From NCBI GenBank assembly GCA_002163155.1, contig MAAO01000002.1, positions 1 through 64,000 of the forward strand: a stretch of 64,000 nt of DNA, in the 5' to 3' direction. Made by a program: the position numbers and the translations under genes. This document shows, in pieces, positions 7,746 to 17,002 of this stretch. Origin of the DNA: Halobacteriovorax marinus. Lineage in GTDB: Bacteria; Bdellovibrionota; Bacteriovoracia; Bacteriovoracales; Bacteriovoracaceae. Under the pieces are notes generated by a model that searched no databases, was not told the origin of the DNA, and saw only the letters and a list, made by a program, of their open reading frames with translations. Position 1 is the stretch's first letter, and each line of letters starts with the position of its first letter.

Positions 7746-10205
7746 ATGAAAGCAAATATAGTCCTACTCATTTCTCTTTTTATTTTAAGTTCCTGCTCTC
7801 ATGTTTCTAACTATAAATCGCGAACACCTGCCAGTGACGGTATTTCCATTGTTAATATCAATGGATGTTCCAGTGCGCTGATGTCTTTCTTAAAAGCGGC
7901 CAAGAAGTTTGAACTTTCAAAGGCAAGCTCGCTAGTGAAGAGTCTACACGCGCTTGCTGATTCTGATATTGTTTCAACAGAACTGCGAGGGCAAATTGAA
8001 AGTGTGCTCTCGGTGAATCTCATCTACAAGAGTGAGATGAATCGCAAGTATGCTGATCTTACGGCGGAATTTCTCGCCAGTAGTGGTGAGCAGAAGAAGG
8101 CCCTAAAGAACAAACTTAAAAATCTTGGATTAAAAATGGAGAACTTCTCTCCCAAAAAAGACGTGCTAGACATTCTTGATTCCTATAAGAGTTTAAATCT
8201 TATGCGCAAGAGTGATTTTGATTACACACTATCCACTGAAGCGCTCGATGCTCTAGAGAGAGAGAATGAATATCTTATAAAAGGTCTGCACTTACCAGAT
8301 ACCTATGAAGGAAATTTCATTGGAGCACTTTATAAAATTAATAAACAATCTTCTAATTTAACTGAAGACACTCTAGAAGAATTAGAAAAGAAATTACTTG
8401 CGACTGATAGTGCAAAACTTGCTGTTGATCAGGCTGGTGATATTTTTGCCAGGACGAAGAGTGATAAAGCCGCCACAAATTATTTAAGTGCCGCTTTTAA
8501 TATTAATCCAAAATATCTCTACGCCAAAACTAAGTATAAGCTGCAACTAGGTTTTGCCACTAAAGTTTTTAGACCAACACTGGACTTTTTTAGAAATACC
8601 CTAGAACACGGTGGTTTAATGTTTAGAAAGTACTTTTCAAAACAGGCACCAGGTAGAGAGTTGCAAAGGTGGTCCTTTGTTGAAAAGTTACATGAACTTG
8701 GAAAAATTAGTGGGTCTTTTGGACATGATTACTTTAAAGGCTGGGTGGATATTCTTGGGGCCCAGGGGGTTTCTGACAAGGCGATTGCTAAAATTCACAA
8801 AGACACTAAATTAGTGGGAAGAGATATCATTCTTCCCAGTGGAAAAGTGGTTAAGATCAAAAAAATGGAAGCTTCGGCGATGATGAATATCTCAGGAATG
8901 AGCTTTCCACAACTCTCGGCTGAGTCACATATCACACTACTGGCCACCCAAGCGGAGTTAACCGCCAGTAAGGGTGTTAAAATGACTGTCAATACGGGAG
9001 AGGGTGGACCAATGTTTCACTTGGCGCTGATTGATGGTGATGTTGAAAAGTTACGGAGAGAAGTGATTTTCTGGGGATTAGAAACCGGTGACTTTAAGGT
9101 GGGCTCAATGGATTATCATGAGATCAATGTACGCATTGAAGAGATCATGAAGCTAAGAGATGAAGTTTTAACTAAAGAAAATGTAAAAGGTAGTAAAATC
9201 GTTGCTCAATTTGGAACGGCTTTAAATGGTATTAGATCAAATGATGGTTTCGCTGTTGATTTTGATAAATTAAAAGAAATTGGAGATCATCCAAGCGTCG
9301 CTATGATTCAATTTAAATTGGATCAGGCCGCTAAGAGAGGATCAAAAGTTGATATAAATAAAGTGGATGCTATCACTGCGGCCATGAGAAAAATCAATAA
9401 GAATAAAGGGATTCAATCTCCAAAATCTATTGATGAGTACACGCATGAAGAATTGGCAAAGTTAATCACAGCTACAAAAATTGTGACTAAGAAGCCAGTG
9501 TCTTTAAAAATTGCTCCGGGAGATTTAAACTTCGCCCTAGAGAGAATTAAATACCTTAGAGATCACAATGCTCTGCCTGATCATATTCAAGTTGATGGGG
9601 TAGGGACACACTTCAGTGGTGGTTCTGGAAATGCTCCTCAGGGAGCGGGTGTGAGTATGACAACTCAGCACGCTGTCATTTCTATGGATGCTATTTTGAA
9701 GAAATTGGGAGTAAGAAATCAGGTACATCTTGAAGCGAGTGGCGGGGTTATTTATCCACAAGACGCTGTGGAGATGATGGTTCTTGGTGCCGATGATGTC
9801 TCTAGTGCTAGATTTTGGATGGGCTCAGCTCTTGGTTGTGGTCGAGTTCAGCAATGTGCCAATGGTGCTTGTCCCTACGGTATTGCCGCCAAAAATTCTA
9901 TTTTTGCTAAAGGACTGGATCCAAAAGCCAGGTCTGAGAAGGCGATTAAAGCTGCCGATGCTTGGCATAATTTCTATGTGGATAAAATTGGCGAGATGGG
10001 AGTGAGTGATTGGAGAACGATTCGTGAAACTCATGGCCTCCATGTTAATGATCCAAAAATATTACAAAGAATTAAGAAGAGAGATGCCAATGGTGAGCAG
10101 ATTTTTTTAAAGTCCTATTACAGGCCTTATCTCTATGAACTTCTTTCTCCTATTATGACTAAAGAGGAAGTCGATCACTTTGTTCTAGGCAGTGCTGCTA
10201 ACTAA
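7746..10205 (+). CDS. Lipoprotein with a C-terminal FMN/3Fe-4S glutamate-synthase domain
   Basis: This 819-residue protein joins a lipoprotein signal (lipobox LSSC, Cys17) to a glutamate synthase-type domain (PF01645) at about residues 370-730. In that domain I see MSFPQLSAE, NTGEGGPMFH (416-425), a VDG-containing strand followed by a Gly-rich loop (about 616-634), a second glycine-rich phosphate loop (EASGGV, GADDVSSARF) and the cluster Cys698-x5-Cys704-x4-Cys709. The cysteine spacing equals that of the ordinary family member at 55948-57492, so FMN and a 3Fe-4S cluster are likely retained. Residues about 30-370 are a helical region I do not recognise. The usual glutaminase domain is absent. 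Such enzymes are normally cytoplasmic; a lipidated one would be outside the cytoplasm, with unknown electron donor and substrate. Confidence 0.85.
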   Translation: MKANIVLLISLFILSSCSHVSNYKSRTPASDGISIVNINGCSSALMSFLKAAKKFELSKASSLVKSLHALADSDIVSTELRGQIESVLSVNLIYKSEMNRKYADLTAEFLASSGEQKKALKNKLKNLGLKMENFSPKKDVLDILDSYKSLNLMRKSDFDYTLSTEALDALERENEYLIKGLHLPDTYEGNFIGALYKINKQSSNLTEDTLEELEKKLLATDSAKLAVDQAGDIFARTKSDKAATNYLSAAFNINPKYLYAKTKYKLQLGFATKVFRPTLDFFRNTLEHGGLMFRKYFSKQAPGRELQRWSFVEKLHELGKISGSFGHDYFKGWVDILGAQGVSDKAIAKIHKDTKLVGRDIILPSGKVVKIKKMEASAMMNISGMSFPQLSAESHITLLATQAELTASKGVKMTVNTGEGGPMFHLALIDGDVEKLRREVIFWGLETGDFKVGSMDYHEINVRIEEIMKLRDEVLTKENVKGSKIVAQFGTALNGIRSNDGFAVDFDKLKEIGDHPSVAMIQFKLDQAAKRGSKVDINKVDAITAAMRKINKNKGIQSPKSIDEYTHEELAKLITATKIVTKKPVSLKIAPGDLNFALERIKYLRDHNALPDHIQVDGVGTHFSGGSGNAPQGAGVSMTTQHAVISMDAILKKLGVRNQVHLEASGGVIYPQDAVEMMVLGADDVSSARFWMGSALGCGRVQQCANGACPYGIAAKNSIFAKGLDPKARSEKAIKAADAWHNFYVDKIGEMGVSDWRTIRETHGLHVNDPKILQRIKKRDANGEQIFLKSYYRPYLYELLSPIMTKEEVDHFVLGSAAN

Positions 10206-10215
10206 GAGGAAATAA

Positions 10216-10689
10216 ATGAATTCGTTAAATAAAGAAACCATTAAGAAATTGGCCATGAAAACTAATACTGAAGTATGGAATTACTTTGGAAAAGAACATA
10301 TCACTCAAGAAGAAATAAGTTTAATGCTTGAAAATGCTTATACCTCTTTAAATCTATGGGCCCATGTAGGTGGGGATATTAATTTAGCGCGGGGACATTG
10401 GATGCTGGCAAGAGCATTTTGTGTGGCCAACAATAAAGAACAAGCGGAATTACACGCCAATAAGTGTAAGGACTATACAGACTCTGCCATAGACTCTAGA
10501 AGAGACTTCGATGTCTTCTATAGCCTTGAGGGACTAGCGAGAGCTTGTGCTCTCAACGAAGACAGGGAGAGTGCCAAAGTCTATTACAGTGATGCCCTTC
10601 GTTTAGCGGAAAGCATAACTGATAAGGAAACTAGAGATCTATGTTTAGATGATATTAAGTCTGCCCCTTGGTTTGGAATGGATTTTTGA
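10216..10689 (+). CDS. TPR-like helical protein, partner of the FMN lipoprotein
   Basis: A 157-residue soluble helical protein without a signal peptide. Two or three helical pairs resemble tetratricopeptide repeats (for example ARGHWMLARAF and SLEGLARACAL, each followed by NNKEQAELHA or NEDRESAKVYY), suggesting a protein-binding scaffold. It starts ten bases after the upstream gene with GAGGAAATAA before the ATG, so both are on one transcript. Similar proteins are found as hypothetical genes in proteobacteria; I assign no function. Being cytoplasmic while its neighbour is exported, it may act in maturation or be unrelated. Confidence 0.75.
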   Translation: MNSLNKETIKKLAMKTNTEVWNYFGKEHITQEEISLMLENAYTSLNLWAHVGGDINLARGHWMLARAFCVANNKEQAELHANKCKDYTDSAIDSRRDFDVFYSLEGLARACALNEDRESAKVYYSDALRLAESITDKETRDLCLDDIKSAPWFGMDF

Positions 10690-10785
10690 AAGTCCTTAAT
10701 TAATCCTTAAAATTCACTTACATGAAAATCTTCATAAAGTATTGATAGAGTCATTGTAGACTGAAGGCAGTGTTTTGGAGAGAAA

Positions 10786-12006
10786 ATGTATTTAGACCCT
10801 ACGATACATTCATTTACTGGTATTTTACTCACAATAATTATTCTCGGAATAACTTTAAAATTTTTCAAAATCCCATATGTTATGGCCTACTTATTTGCAG
10901 GAATTATAATTGGTCCCTTCTGTCTGGGTATTATTTCTGACCATCAAATCATGCTTAGATTAGAATCTATCGGAGTTATGCTACTGCTCTTCTTTGTGGG
11001 AATGAAAGTCTCTATGTCTAAACTTATTGCCAATTGGAAAATTGAGATTGGTGGGACTTTTATACAGATTGTAGCGAGTCTCTTGTGCATTGGTGCGCTC
11101 AGTCTCTGGCTAGATTGGACATGGGCACGAGTTATTCTTCTAGGATTTGTGATTAGTATTAGTTCCACTGCGGTGGTGTTAAAAATTTTAGAAGATCGAA
11201 AAGAAACGGACTCAGATATTGGTCGTCATGTGATAGGTATTCTTCTTATTCAAGATTTAGCACTCATTCCTATGATTATCATTATTGAATTTCTAGGTGG
11301 AAAGACTCCTGAAGTTAAGGAATTATTATTACAAATTACAGGAGGGACAGCGATAATAAGTTTTATCGTATGGATGGCCAAAACTAAAAGAAATTTAAAA
11401 TTACCTTTTAGTAAATTGATCAAACGTGACCACGAATTGCAAGTCTTTGCAGCTCTGCTACTTTGTTTTGGTTTAGCATTTATTTCTGAGCTCTTTCACT
11501 TATCAAGTGCTATAGGCGCTTTTACCGCGGGGATTATCGTGGCCTCAACAAAAGAGACTGATTGGGTCTCTAGGAGTCTTCAGCCTTTCTATATCTTCTT
11601 TGTGGCGCTCTTCTTTGTCTCCATTGGCATGTTAATTGATCCCTTGTTTCTGATGGAAAATTGGCCTGTTATTTTCATTATGGTTTTCTTTGCTCTTTTA
11701 ACAAATACCTTTATCAATGCTTTCATCTTTAATTTTCTTGGCATGAATTGGCGTCAGAGTTTATATGGCGGAGGACTACTCTCGCAAATCGGTGAATTTA
11801 GCTTTGTTCTGATTTCTATTGGATTACAATATAAAACTATTGGGGAATTTGAATATCAAATGGCGATCTATATCATTGCTACCACTCTGCTTCTATGTCC
11901 CATGTGGATCAGCTTTATTCAACATTTTAGTAAAAAACAGCGCCTTCCTGATGTTTCCACTAAAATGACTACGCCTAAAAATGGACGCAATGGAAAACTT
12001 ATCTAA
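10786..12006 (+). CDS. CPA2-family monovalent cation:proton antiporter (Kef-type)
   Basis: This 406-residue membrane protein has about 12 hydrophobic segments and the landmarks of the Na+/H+ exchanger CPA2 family: GIIIGP near residue 43, ESIGVMLLLFFVGM, the ion-binding IQDLALIP motif near residue 155 and a GAFTAGIIVA segment near residue 245. It probably exchanges K+ or Na+ for protons. It ends right after the transporter domain, without the TrkA-N/RCK nucleotide-binding domain of KefB/KefC. GGAGAG before the ATG supports the start. It appears monocistronic. Confidence 0.9.
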   Translation: MYLDPTIHSFTGILLTIIILGITLKFFKIPYVMAYLFAGIIIGPFCLGIISDHQIMLRLESIGVMLLLFFVGMKVSMSKLIANWKIEIGGTFIQIVASLLCIGALSLWLDWTWARVILLGFVISISSTAVVLKILEDRKETDSDIGRHVIGILLIQDLALIPMIIIIEFLGGKTPEVKELLLQITGGTAIISFIVWMAKTKRNLKLPFSKLIKRDHELQVFAALLLCFGLAFISELFHLSSAIGAFTAGIIVASTKETDWVSRSLQPFYIFFVALFFVSIGMLIDPLFLMENWPVIFIMVFFALLTNTFINAFIFNFLGMNWRQSLYGGGLLSQIGEFSFVLISIGLQYKTIGEFEYQMAIYIIATTLLLCPMWISFIQHFSKKQRLPDVSTKMTTPKNGRNGKLI

Positions 12007-12074
12007 ATGACTTTCTCTCAATACATTTTACTTCATGATATTCAAAAGCTAGACTTAGAATAAAAAGGATTGAA

Positions 12075-12854
12075 ATGTTTAAAAATATTTACTTCGATCA
12101 TGTCAATTGCCAAGATGATCGACATAAGTTTTTTAACTCTCTAGGTAAGAGAGGTTTTACCCTTAGTCCAAATAAGACAGAACATCCTGGAAAGAGACAT
12201 TGTCGCTTCATCATGTTTGAAGGTGATAATTTATTCAAAGTTAGCTACCTTGAATTTATTAGAGTTGGTGCGGGTGGTAAGAGTTATGACCGAGCAGGAA
12301 TTTCATTTGGTTATAAAAAGAAACTCGTAAAATTCTATAAATCTATTTCAAAGAAGCTTACAAGTCATTTCACGCATAAGAATTACTCTTGGAAAGAAAA
12401 TTCTATAGACAAACTTCCCGGTTGGAATTTCTTAAACTTTAAAAATATTGGAATGCGTTCAATCTATCCTTGGTTTACTGAATACGAACCATTTGATTCT
12501 AAAGTAGGAATCAAGACTAGGAAAAGACCTAGCATTCCAACACACCCCAACACTGTTTATAGTGTTCATGGTTTTGAACTTACTCTGACGGCTAAAGGGC
12601 ATAAATCTTTTGAAATGATTCTTGGTAAGAAACTAAGAACTGTGAATAAACTTGCTGATGGAACAAATCTCTATATTAACTCAGGTCGAGTCAATCGTTG
12701 TACTAGGGTGATTTTAAACTGTAGGAATATACACAAGGCGCGTAAACTTGTTCAAGCTGAAGAAGAGTTCATCTTCAAAGGTAGTGAAGCTTTACTGCTT
12801 CGAAGCCCTGCGAGTAGTTTAAAGGCCTGGGATATAGTCATTATTCAAAATTGA
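12075..12854 (+). CDS. Glyoxalase-like (VOC superfamily) protein
   Basis: A 259-residue cytoplasmic protein. The start (FDHVNCQDD) and the stretch FTLSPNKTEHPGKRH followed by YLEFI match the first half of the Glyoxalase_3-like domain (PF13468). A second beta-rich half from about residue 165 (VHGFELTLTAKG) looks like the paired module of the VOC fold. The metal-ligand set cannot be assigned with confidence, and no substrate is suggested. AAAGGA seven bases before the ATG supports the start. Confidence 0.65.
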   Translation: MFKNIYFDHVNCQDDRHKFFNSLGKRGFTLSPNKTEHPGKRHCRFIMFEGDNLFKVSYLEFIRVGAGGKSYDRAGISFGYKKKLVKFYKSISKKLTSHFTHKNYSWKENSIDKLPGWNFLNFKNIGMRSIYPWFTEYEPFDSKVGIKTRKRPSIPTHPNTVYSVHGFELTLTAKGHKSFEMILGKKLRTVNKLADGTNLYINSGRVNRCTRVILNCRNIHKARKLVQAEEEFIFKGSEALLLRSPASSLKAWDIVIIQN

Positions 12855-12891
12855 GCTTATGCCTACGAGACTCCTTGAGAAATATCTATGG

Positions 12892-12897
12892 TATAAT
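12892..12897 (+). promoter_or_regulatory. -10 element of a probable leaderless promoter
   Basis: TATAAT lies five bases before the ATG at 12903, with no ribosome site between. The transcript should begin at or inside the start codon region. Confidence 0.55.
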
Positions 12898-12902
12898 TCA
12901 CT

Positions 12903-13547
12903 ATGCAAAAATTGAATAGCTTCTTTCTTACAATAGTTCTCTTGTTAGTCTCTGGTTGTGCTCATAAACCAACTGATAAATTTACTCAAATGGTAAAAAT
13001 AGATAAGTGTGAAGAGTCCATTGAGGCCTTACCCGATACTATGGGCTATCGGGTTGTGGATAAAGCTAGAGAAACGAGTACTTCTCTTGTCAATTATCTA
13101 TTGGTGGGGACTTCTTATACTGGAGAGTTCTTAATCCAATACGGAGGAGGAATAATAATAGGCATGGCCATTTGTACTCCTATTCTTATTGCAGAGTCTA
13201 GATCGTATGGCAGAGGAGATATCTCTGTTCGTTGCTTTGGAGATATTGTCTCTGAGTTATTTCCTAAACCTGGTAATAGATTTAATTTTAGTAAAGAATT
13301 CTATAAGAAATCTAAATGGATGCGTTGTCCGAATTTAAACCCCATCTCTAAACGAGTGCGAAGTGTTGCAAGTTGTTTCTCCAAGAGAGGAGATATAGTA
13401 AATCTCAAGAAGGCAGAACAACAACTCAATTCATTGGTTTCAAAACAGGCTCTAATGAAATGCGTGAGTAAATCAGAACGAAAATTAATTAGAAGTGACT
13501 TGATTAAAGTTAAAGAAAATCTTGAATCTAAAGAACTTCTAAATTAA
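12903..13547 (+). CDS. Lipoprotein of unknown function
   Basis: This 214-residue protein has a lipoprotein signal ending VSGC (Cys19). A second hydrophobic stretch lies at about residues 72-100 (IIIGMAICTPILI), so it could also span a membrane. The C-terminal half has several Cys and many Lys/Arg. I recognise no family. It has its own near-leaderless promoter and is probably a single gene. Confidence 0.75.
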   Translation: MQKLNSFFLTIVLLLVSGCAHKPTDKFTQMVKIDKCEESIEALPDTMGYRVVDKARETSTSLVNYLLVGTSYTGEFLIQYGGGIIIGMAICTPILIAESRSYGRGDISVRCFGDIVSELFPKPGNRFNFSKEFYKKSKWMRCPNLNPISKRVRSVASCFSKRGDIVNLKKAEQQLNSLVSKQALMKCVSKSERKLIRSDLIKVKENLESKELLN

Positions 13548-13613
13548 ATATAATATTCTCTGAAGAGTTTATCTTTTTCTCTTATCTCCTTTTAAAAATC
13601 CGATAAATTTTCC

Positions 13614-14201
13614 ATGAAGTATAAATCTTTTCTAAAATACAGCATTGTCGCATCGTATGGAATCTCCATTATGGGAGTGCTATCGATTGTTCATTCATGG
13701 CATTTCTTAGATCTACGCGCAAGTGCAACTTCGCCAAAAGAAATTTCCTTACTTACTCATAAAGGCGGAGAGACTTTAAAGGTTTTACATGTATTGGGGG
13801 AAGGGTGTGGTTGTTCAGAGTTTACCGCGGAGTATCTGTATGAACGAGGAGCAAGAAGTGACATCAGAGAAATTATTTACTTTCTAGGTTCTCAGAAAGA
13901 TTTAGATTTTGACTTTAAATCAAAAGGTTATGAAATTTACTTTAAAACTATGGAAGAAATAAAAAAGAATAGAAAAAAGATAAATGGAGTTCCTCTTTTT
14001 CAAGTTTATTCAAAAGATCATAGTTTACTCTATAGCGGAGGCTATTCAACAAAAATGATTTCTAGAGGAAGTAAATTCATGGACCTTCCAATTATTGATA
14101 AGCTGATGGCAAAGGGGATTGCTCAATCGAACCCTGTTTTTGGCTGTCTCGTAGGTAAGGAATTTGCCAATAGTATCGATCCACTTGGCTTGAAATATTA
14201 A
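13614..14201 (+). CDS. Membrane-anchored protein with a GCGC motif, upstream of a chemotaxis transducer
   Basis: A 195-residue protein with one N-terminal membrane segment (about residues 9-30) and an exported domain. The strand KVLHVLGEGCGC followed by a helix resembles the start of a thioredoxin fold, with Cys-x-Cys in place of Cys-x-x-Cys. A later strand-loop SGGYS, a PVFGC motif and DPLGLKY end the protein. It lies 19 bases upstream of a methyl-accepting chemotaxis gene and is very likely in its operon. Redox sensing or metal binding by the three cysteines, feeding the transducer, is an inference. Confidence 0.7.
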   Translation: MKYKSFLKYSIVASYGISIMGVLSIVHSWHFLDLRASATSPKEISLLTHKGGETLKVLHVLGEGCGCSEFTAEYLYERGARSDIREIIYFLGSQKDLDFDFKSKGYEIYFKTMEEIKKNRKKINGVPLFQVYSKDHSLLYSGGYSTKMISRGSKFMDLPIIDKLMAKGIAQSNPVFGCLVGKEFANSIDPLGLKY

Positions 14202-14220
14202 AAGAAATAATGAGGGAATA

Positions 14221-15669
14221 ATGAGCGAGTACATGAAGTTTAATTTCGATAATAAATTTAGAAATGATCATAATGAGAAAACATCACGTTTTCTAAATAT
14301 TGTTTTCTTCTGCCATCTTCCGTTAGCGTTGTTCATGTCATGGTTTTATAAAACATCTTATAGTGTAAATCTTGGTATTACTATTGCTGTCTGTGTCTCT
14401 AGTGTACTTGCCTGTGAGCATTTGAAAAAGTCACCTCTACTCTATGTTGTCTATGGAATAAATGCCATGGCCTTGTCTGCTATGGTTATTTATGCAGGTA
14501 GAGGACTTCCCGAGTTTCACTTTCACTTCTTCGTGAGTATGAGTTTTTTGATAGCTTTTGCCCATACGCTTCCCATTGTAACGGCTGTAATAACAATTTC
14601 CTCTCATCATATTGGAACTTACTACTTCTTACCGGGCGTTGGTTTCCCCATCGACTATTCATTTGCTCTCTATGCTGTCCACTTTATTGCCGCCGTTTTT
14701 CAAGCTGTACCTTGTCTCATCATTAGTTTTAAGGCCTCAAGAATTGTGGATAATCAAGGGGAGTTACTCGATGATTTAAAAGAAGTGGTCAAACAAAATG
14801 AACAAACAAGTTCAACTCTAGATAGTTCCATGAAAGAGCTTAGCGATAATACAAACTCTCAGAGCTCGGCCCTTACTCAAACCTGTTCAGGTATTGTCGA
14901 GATTGAAAATATGATGCTAAAAAATCAAGATAATGTAAAAAGTACGAATGAGGGAACTGAGAAGGCCGTAAAATTACTAGATAAAACGAAAGACAAAATC
15001 TCTACAATGAGAGAAACAATGGAGCTTCTCTCTAATGATAATGTAAGCGTTGTTAATGATCTAAATGCAGGTGCAGAGGATTTAATGGGAATGGTTGCCT
15101 TAATGGATGAAGTTGCTAGTAAGTCAAAGGTGATTAATGACATTGTTTTTCAAACTAAACTTCTCTCTTTTAATGCCTCCGTAGAAGCGGCAAGAGCGGG
15201 AGAAATGGGTAAAGGTTTTTCTGTGGTAGCAGAAGAAGTTGGAAACCTTGCTTCTTCAAGTGGAAAAGCTGCCGTTGAAATTAATGATCTAGTAGATAGT
15301 GTCAGTCTTAAAATAAACGAAATCTCAAAATCTCTACAAGAAAAAATAAAAGTATTGGGAGAGAAGAGTGGTGTGGGGATCAGTGATGGACTTCGTCTCG
15401 CTCAGGAGGGAAGTGATTTTATTATTGAAACTGCCAGCCATTTTGATAAAATCAAGAATGCTAGTAAAGAAATCGATAGGGCCTCTGCTGAACAACTTCT
15501 GGGGATAACCAATATAAACGAATCAATCCAAGTCATAAGTGACACCATGTCTTCAATGACAACTCTCGCAGGTAATACAATTCATTTGTCGGAAGAAGTA
15601 AGCGCTAGCTCACTTAACTTGATAGAGCTTTTAGCGAAAATTGAAGAAGTTGATAAGAAATCAGATTAG
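14221..15669 (+). CDS. Methyl-accepting chemotaxis protein with a polytopic membrane domain
   Basis: A 482-residue transducer. Residues about 25-175 hold five or six hydrophobic segments with only short loops and no periplasmic ligand domain. Residues about 200-480 are the cytoplasmic coiled-coil signalling domain; the hairpin tip is clear (QTKLLSFNASVEAARAGE, then GKGFSVVAEEV). It should control CheA through CheW. With no large sensor domain, the signal is probably sensed in the membrane or passed by the GCGC protein encoded just upstream. The ATG follows GAGGGAATA. Confidence 0.92.
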   Translation: MSEYMKFNFDNKFRNDHNEKTSRFLNIVFFCHLPLALFMSWFYKTSYSVNLGITIAVCVSSVLACEHLKKSPLLYVVYGINAMALSAMVIYAGRGLPEFHFHFFVSMSFLIAFAHTLPIVTAVITISSHHIGTYYFLPGVGFPIDYSFALYAVHFIAAVFQAVPCLIISFKASRIVDNQGELLDDLKEVVKQNEQTSSTLDSSMKELSDNTNSQSSALTQTCSGIVEIENMMLKNQDNVKSTNEGTEKAVKLLDKTKDKISTMRETMELLSNDNVSVVNDLNAGAEDLMGMVALMDEVASKSKVINDIVFQTKLLSFNASVEAARAGEMGKGFSVVAEEVGNLASSSGKAAVEINDLVDSVSLKINEISKSLQEKIKVLGEKSGVGISDGLRLAQEGSDFIIETASHFDKIKNASKEIDRASAEQLLGITNINESIQVISDTMSSMTTLAGNTIHLSEEVSASSLNLIELLAKIEEVDKKSD

Positions 15670-15686
15670 TTTCTCTTAAAGAACTC

Positions 15687-15717
15687 TTGTTTAGCAGCTA
15701 CGCAAATATGTTATAAT
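15687..15717 (+). promoter_or_regulatory. Extended -10 promoter
   Basis: TGTTATAAT (TG at 15709-15710, TATAAT at 15712-15717) is an extended -10 element; TTGTTT at 15687 is a weak -35 with a 19-base spacer. It reads into the small gene at 15751. Confidence 0.5.
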
Positions 15718-15750
15718 GTACTGGTTAATCTTTTTAAGAAGGAGGAAGTT

Positions 15751-15936
15751 ATGAACTTTCAACTCAATAAAGTCGAGATTAAAGAAGTTACACAAGTTCT
15801 TGATCACTACCGATCTGACCTTAAAATTGAAACTCGCCGAACTATGGATTATAGATACAAAGAAACTCTTAATCGAGAGATGGAAGTTCTCAATGGCCTC
15901 TTAGATAAGTTTAGAGTTAAGAAAGATGGCAAATAA
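15751..15936 (+). CDS. Small charged protein of unknown function
   Basis: A 61-residue, strongly charged helical protein with an excellent ribosome site (AAGGAGG) seven bases before the ATG and its own extended -10 promoter. It has no membrane segment or cysteines. The composition fits a small cytoplasmic regulator or adaptor; I recognise no family. Confidence 0.75.
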   Translation: MNFQLNKVEIKEVTQVLDHYRSDLKIETRRTMDYRYKETLNREMEVLNGLLDKFRVKKDGK

Positions 15937-15957
15937 AATATTCTCATCGCGAGTTAG

Positions 15958-16434
15958 TTAATACTTTAAAATCTCTAATTTAAAGAGTTTACGAATCTCT
16001 CCCAGAGGCATGTCTAGGTATTCTTCATAACCACGCACTTGCCATTTTCTAGACATTTTCTTAGATCTTAGAAAGACTTTGCACATGAGAGGTATTCCAA
16101 AGATGAGGCTTTTTACCAAGAGTTTAGGTCCAATATCTTGAATAAGTTTCTTACCTTCTGGAGTATTGGCATAATCTTTATATTCTTTAAAAGTCATATC
16201 TGTAGCAAAGAAGGTCCAACAATCGCCAGCTGTTTCATCAAGAAGAGATGTATTAACACCAAAGAAAACATGTCCTACATCGTGATGAACAAGGAGTTCT
16301 GTCCAATTTGTTAATGGATCTGGCTTTGAGAAAAGTTTTGAATTAATCGAGTAGAACTCTTCCATCGCTTCTCTTAAAGTGAGCGAACAATCTTGTTCCT
16401 GAAATTTTGCAACTTTTCTTCTCTCAAATATCAT
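15958..16434 (-). CDS. Coq4-like protein
   Basis: A 158-residue cytoplasmic protein. Residues 51-67 read HDVGH, eleven residues, Glu: exactly the HDxxH-x11-E metal motif that defines COQ4 of the ubiquinone pathway. The following Trp/Phe-rich helix and a hydrophobic segment near residues 100-120 also fit the membrane-surface-binding fold of COQ4. COQ4 supports C1 decarboxylation and hydroxylation and organises the CoQ complex; whether this bacterial protein acts on a quinone is unknown. It lies 16 bases after the DUF924 gene and probably shares its transcript. An ABC1-kinase (UbiB-like) gene is elsewhere at 44119. Confidence 0.75.
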   Translation of the reverse strand: MIFERRKVAKFQEQDCSLTLREAMEEFYSINSKLFSKPDPLTNWTELLVHHDVGHVFFGVNTSLLDETAGDCWTFFATDMTFKEYKDYANTPEGKKLIQDIGPKLLVKSLIFGIPLMCKVFLRSKKMSRKWQVRGYEEYLDMPLGEIRKLFKLEILKY

Positions 16435-16450
16435 ATTGAAATTACACTAG

Positions 16451-16996
16451 TTAAAAAGAAGAACCAGGACCTTTTAGAAACTCAATCTCTTCCTCGGTCG
16501 AGTTTCTGCCCAGTACTTGATTTCGGTGGGGATAACGTCCAAAGCGATCAATAATATCTTTGTGTTTTAATTCAAAATTATAATTGTCTTCTAGTCCCGG
16601 AAGACTAAAGAGTTTAACTGCTACTTGGTGGACTTGTAGCGACTCACTGTGCATGAAGGGCATGTATAGGAAGGACCTCTCAATGTTTGTGAGTTCTTTA
16701 TCTAAACCTAGCTCAATCACTTCTTGAGCGCAGCGTAGAGCGAGTTCATCCTGAGCAAAGGCCTTTGGTGTGTCTCTGTAAATATTGCGCGAGAATTGAT
16801 CTAGGAGAATGACTTCGGCTAGTCGACTCTTGGCACTTATTCTCCATTTAATAAGAGAGTCTTTTGATGCGAGCTCGAGGGCAGTAGTAAAACGTTTGAT
16901 AATTTGTTGATCTAACTCAGAATCTTGCGCAAACCATTGTTTGGGAGTGAGTTCTCTAAACCAGAAATGTAATATGTCTTCAGCAGTTGTTTCCAT
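16451..16996 (-). CDS. DUF924 family protein
   Basis: A 181-residue cytoplasmic helical protein of the DUF924 family (PF06041). Landmarks are ILHFWF near the start, LAEVILLDQFSRNIYR near residue 70, and a C-terminal FGRYPHRN motif. The fold is TPR-like; no biochemical role is established that I know of. The ATG follows TATAAT by six bases with no clear ribosome site, so it is probably translated from a leaderless mRNA together with the Coq4-like gene downstream. Confidence 0.9.
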   Translation of the reverse strand: METTAEDILHFWFRELTPKQWFAQDSELDQQIIKRFTTALELASKDSLIKWRISAKSRLAEVILLDQFSRNIYRDTPKAFAQDELALRCAQEVIELGLDKELTNIERSFLYMPFMHSESLQVHQVAVKLFSLPGLEDNYNFELKHKDIIDRFGRYPHRNQVLGRNSTEEEIEFLKGPGSSF

Positions 16997-17002
16997 ACTT
17001 CC

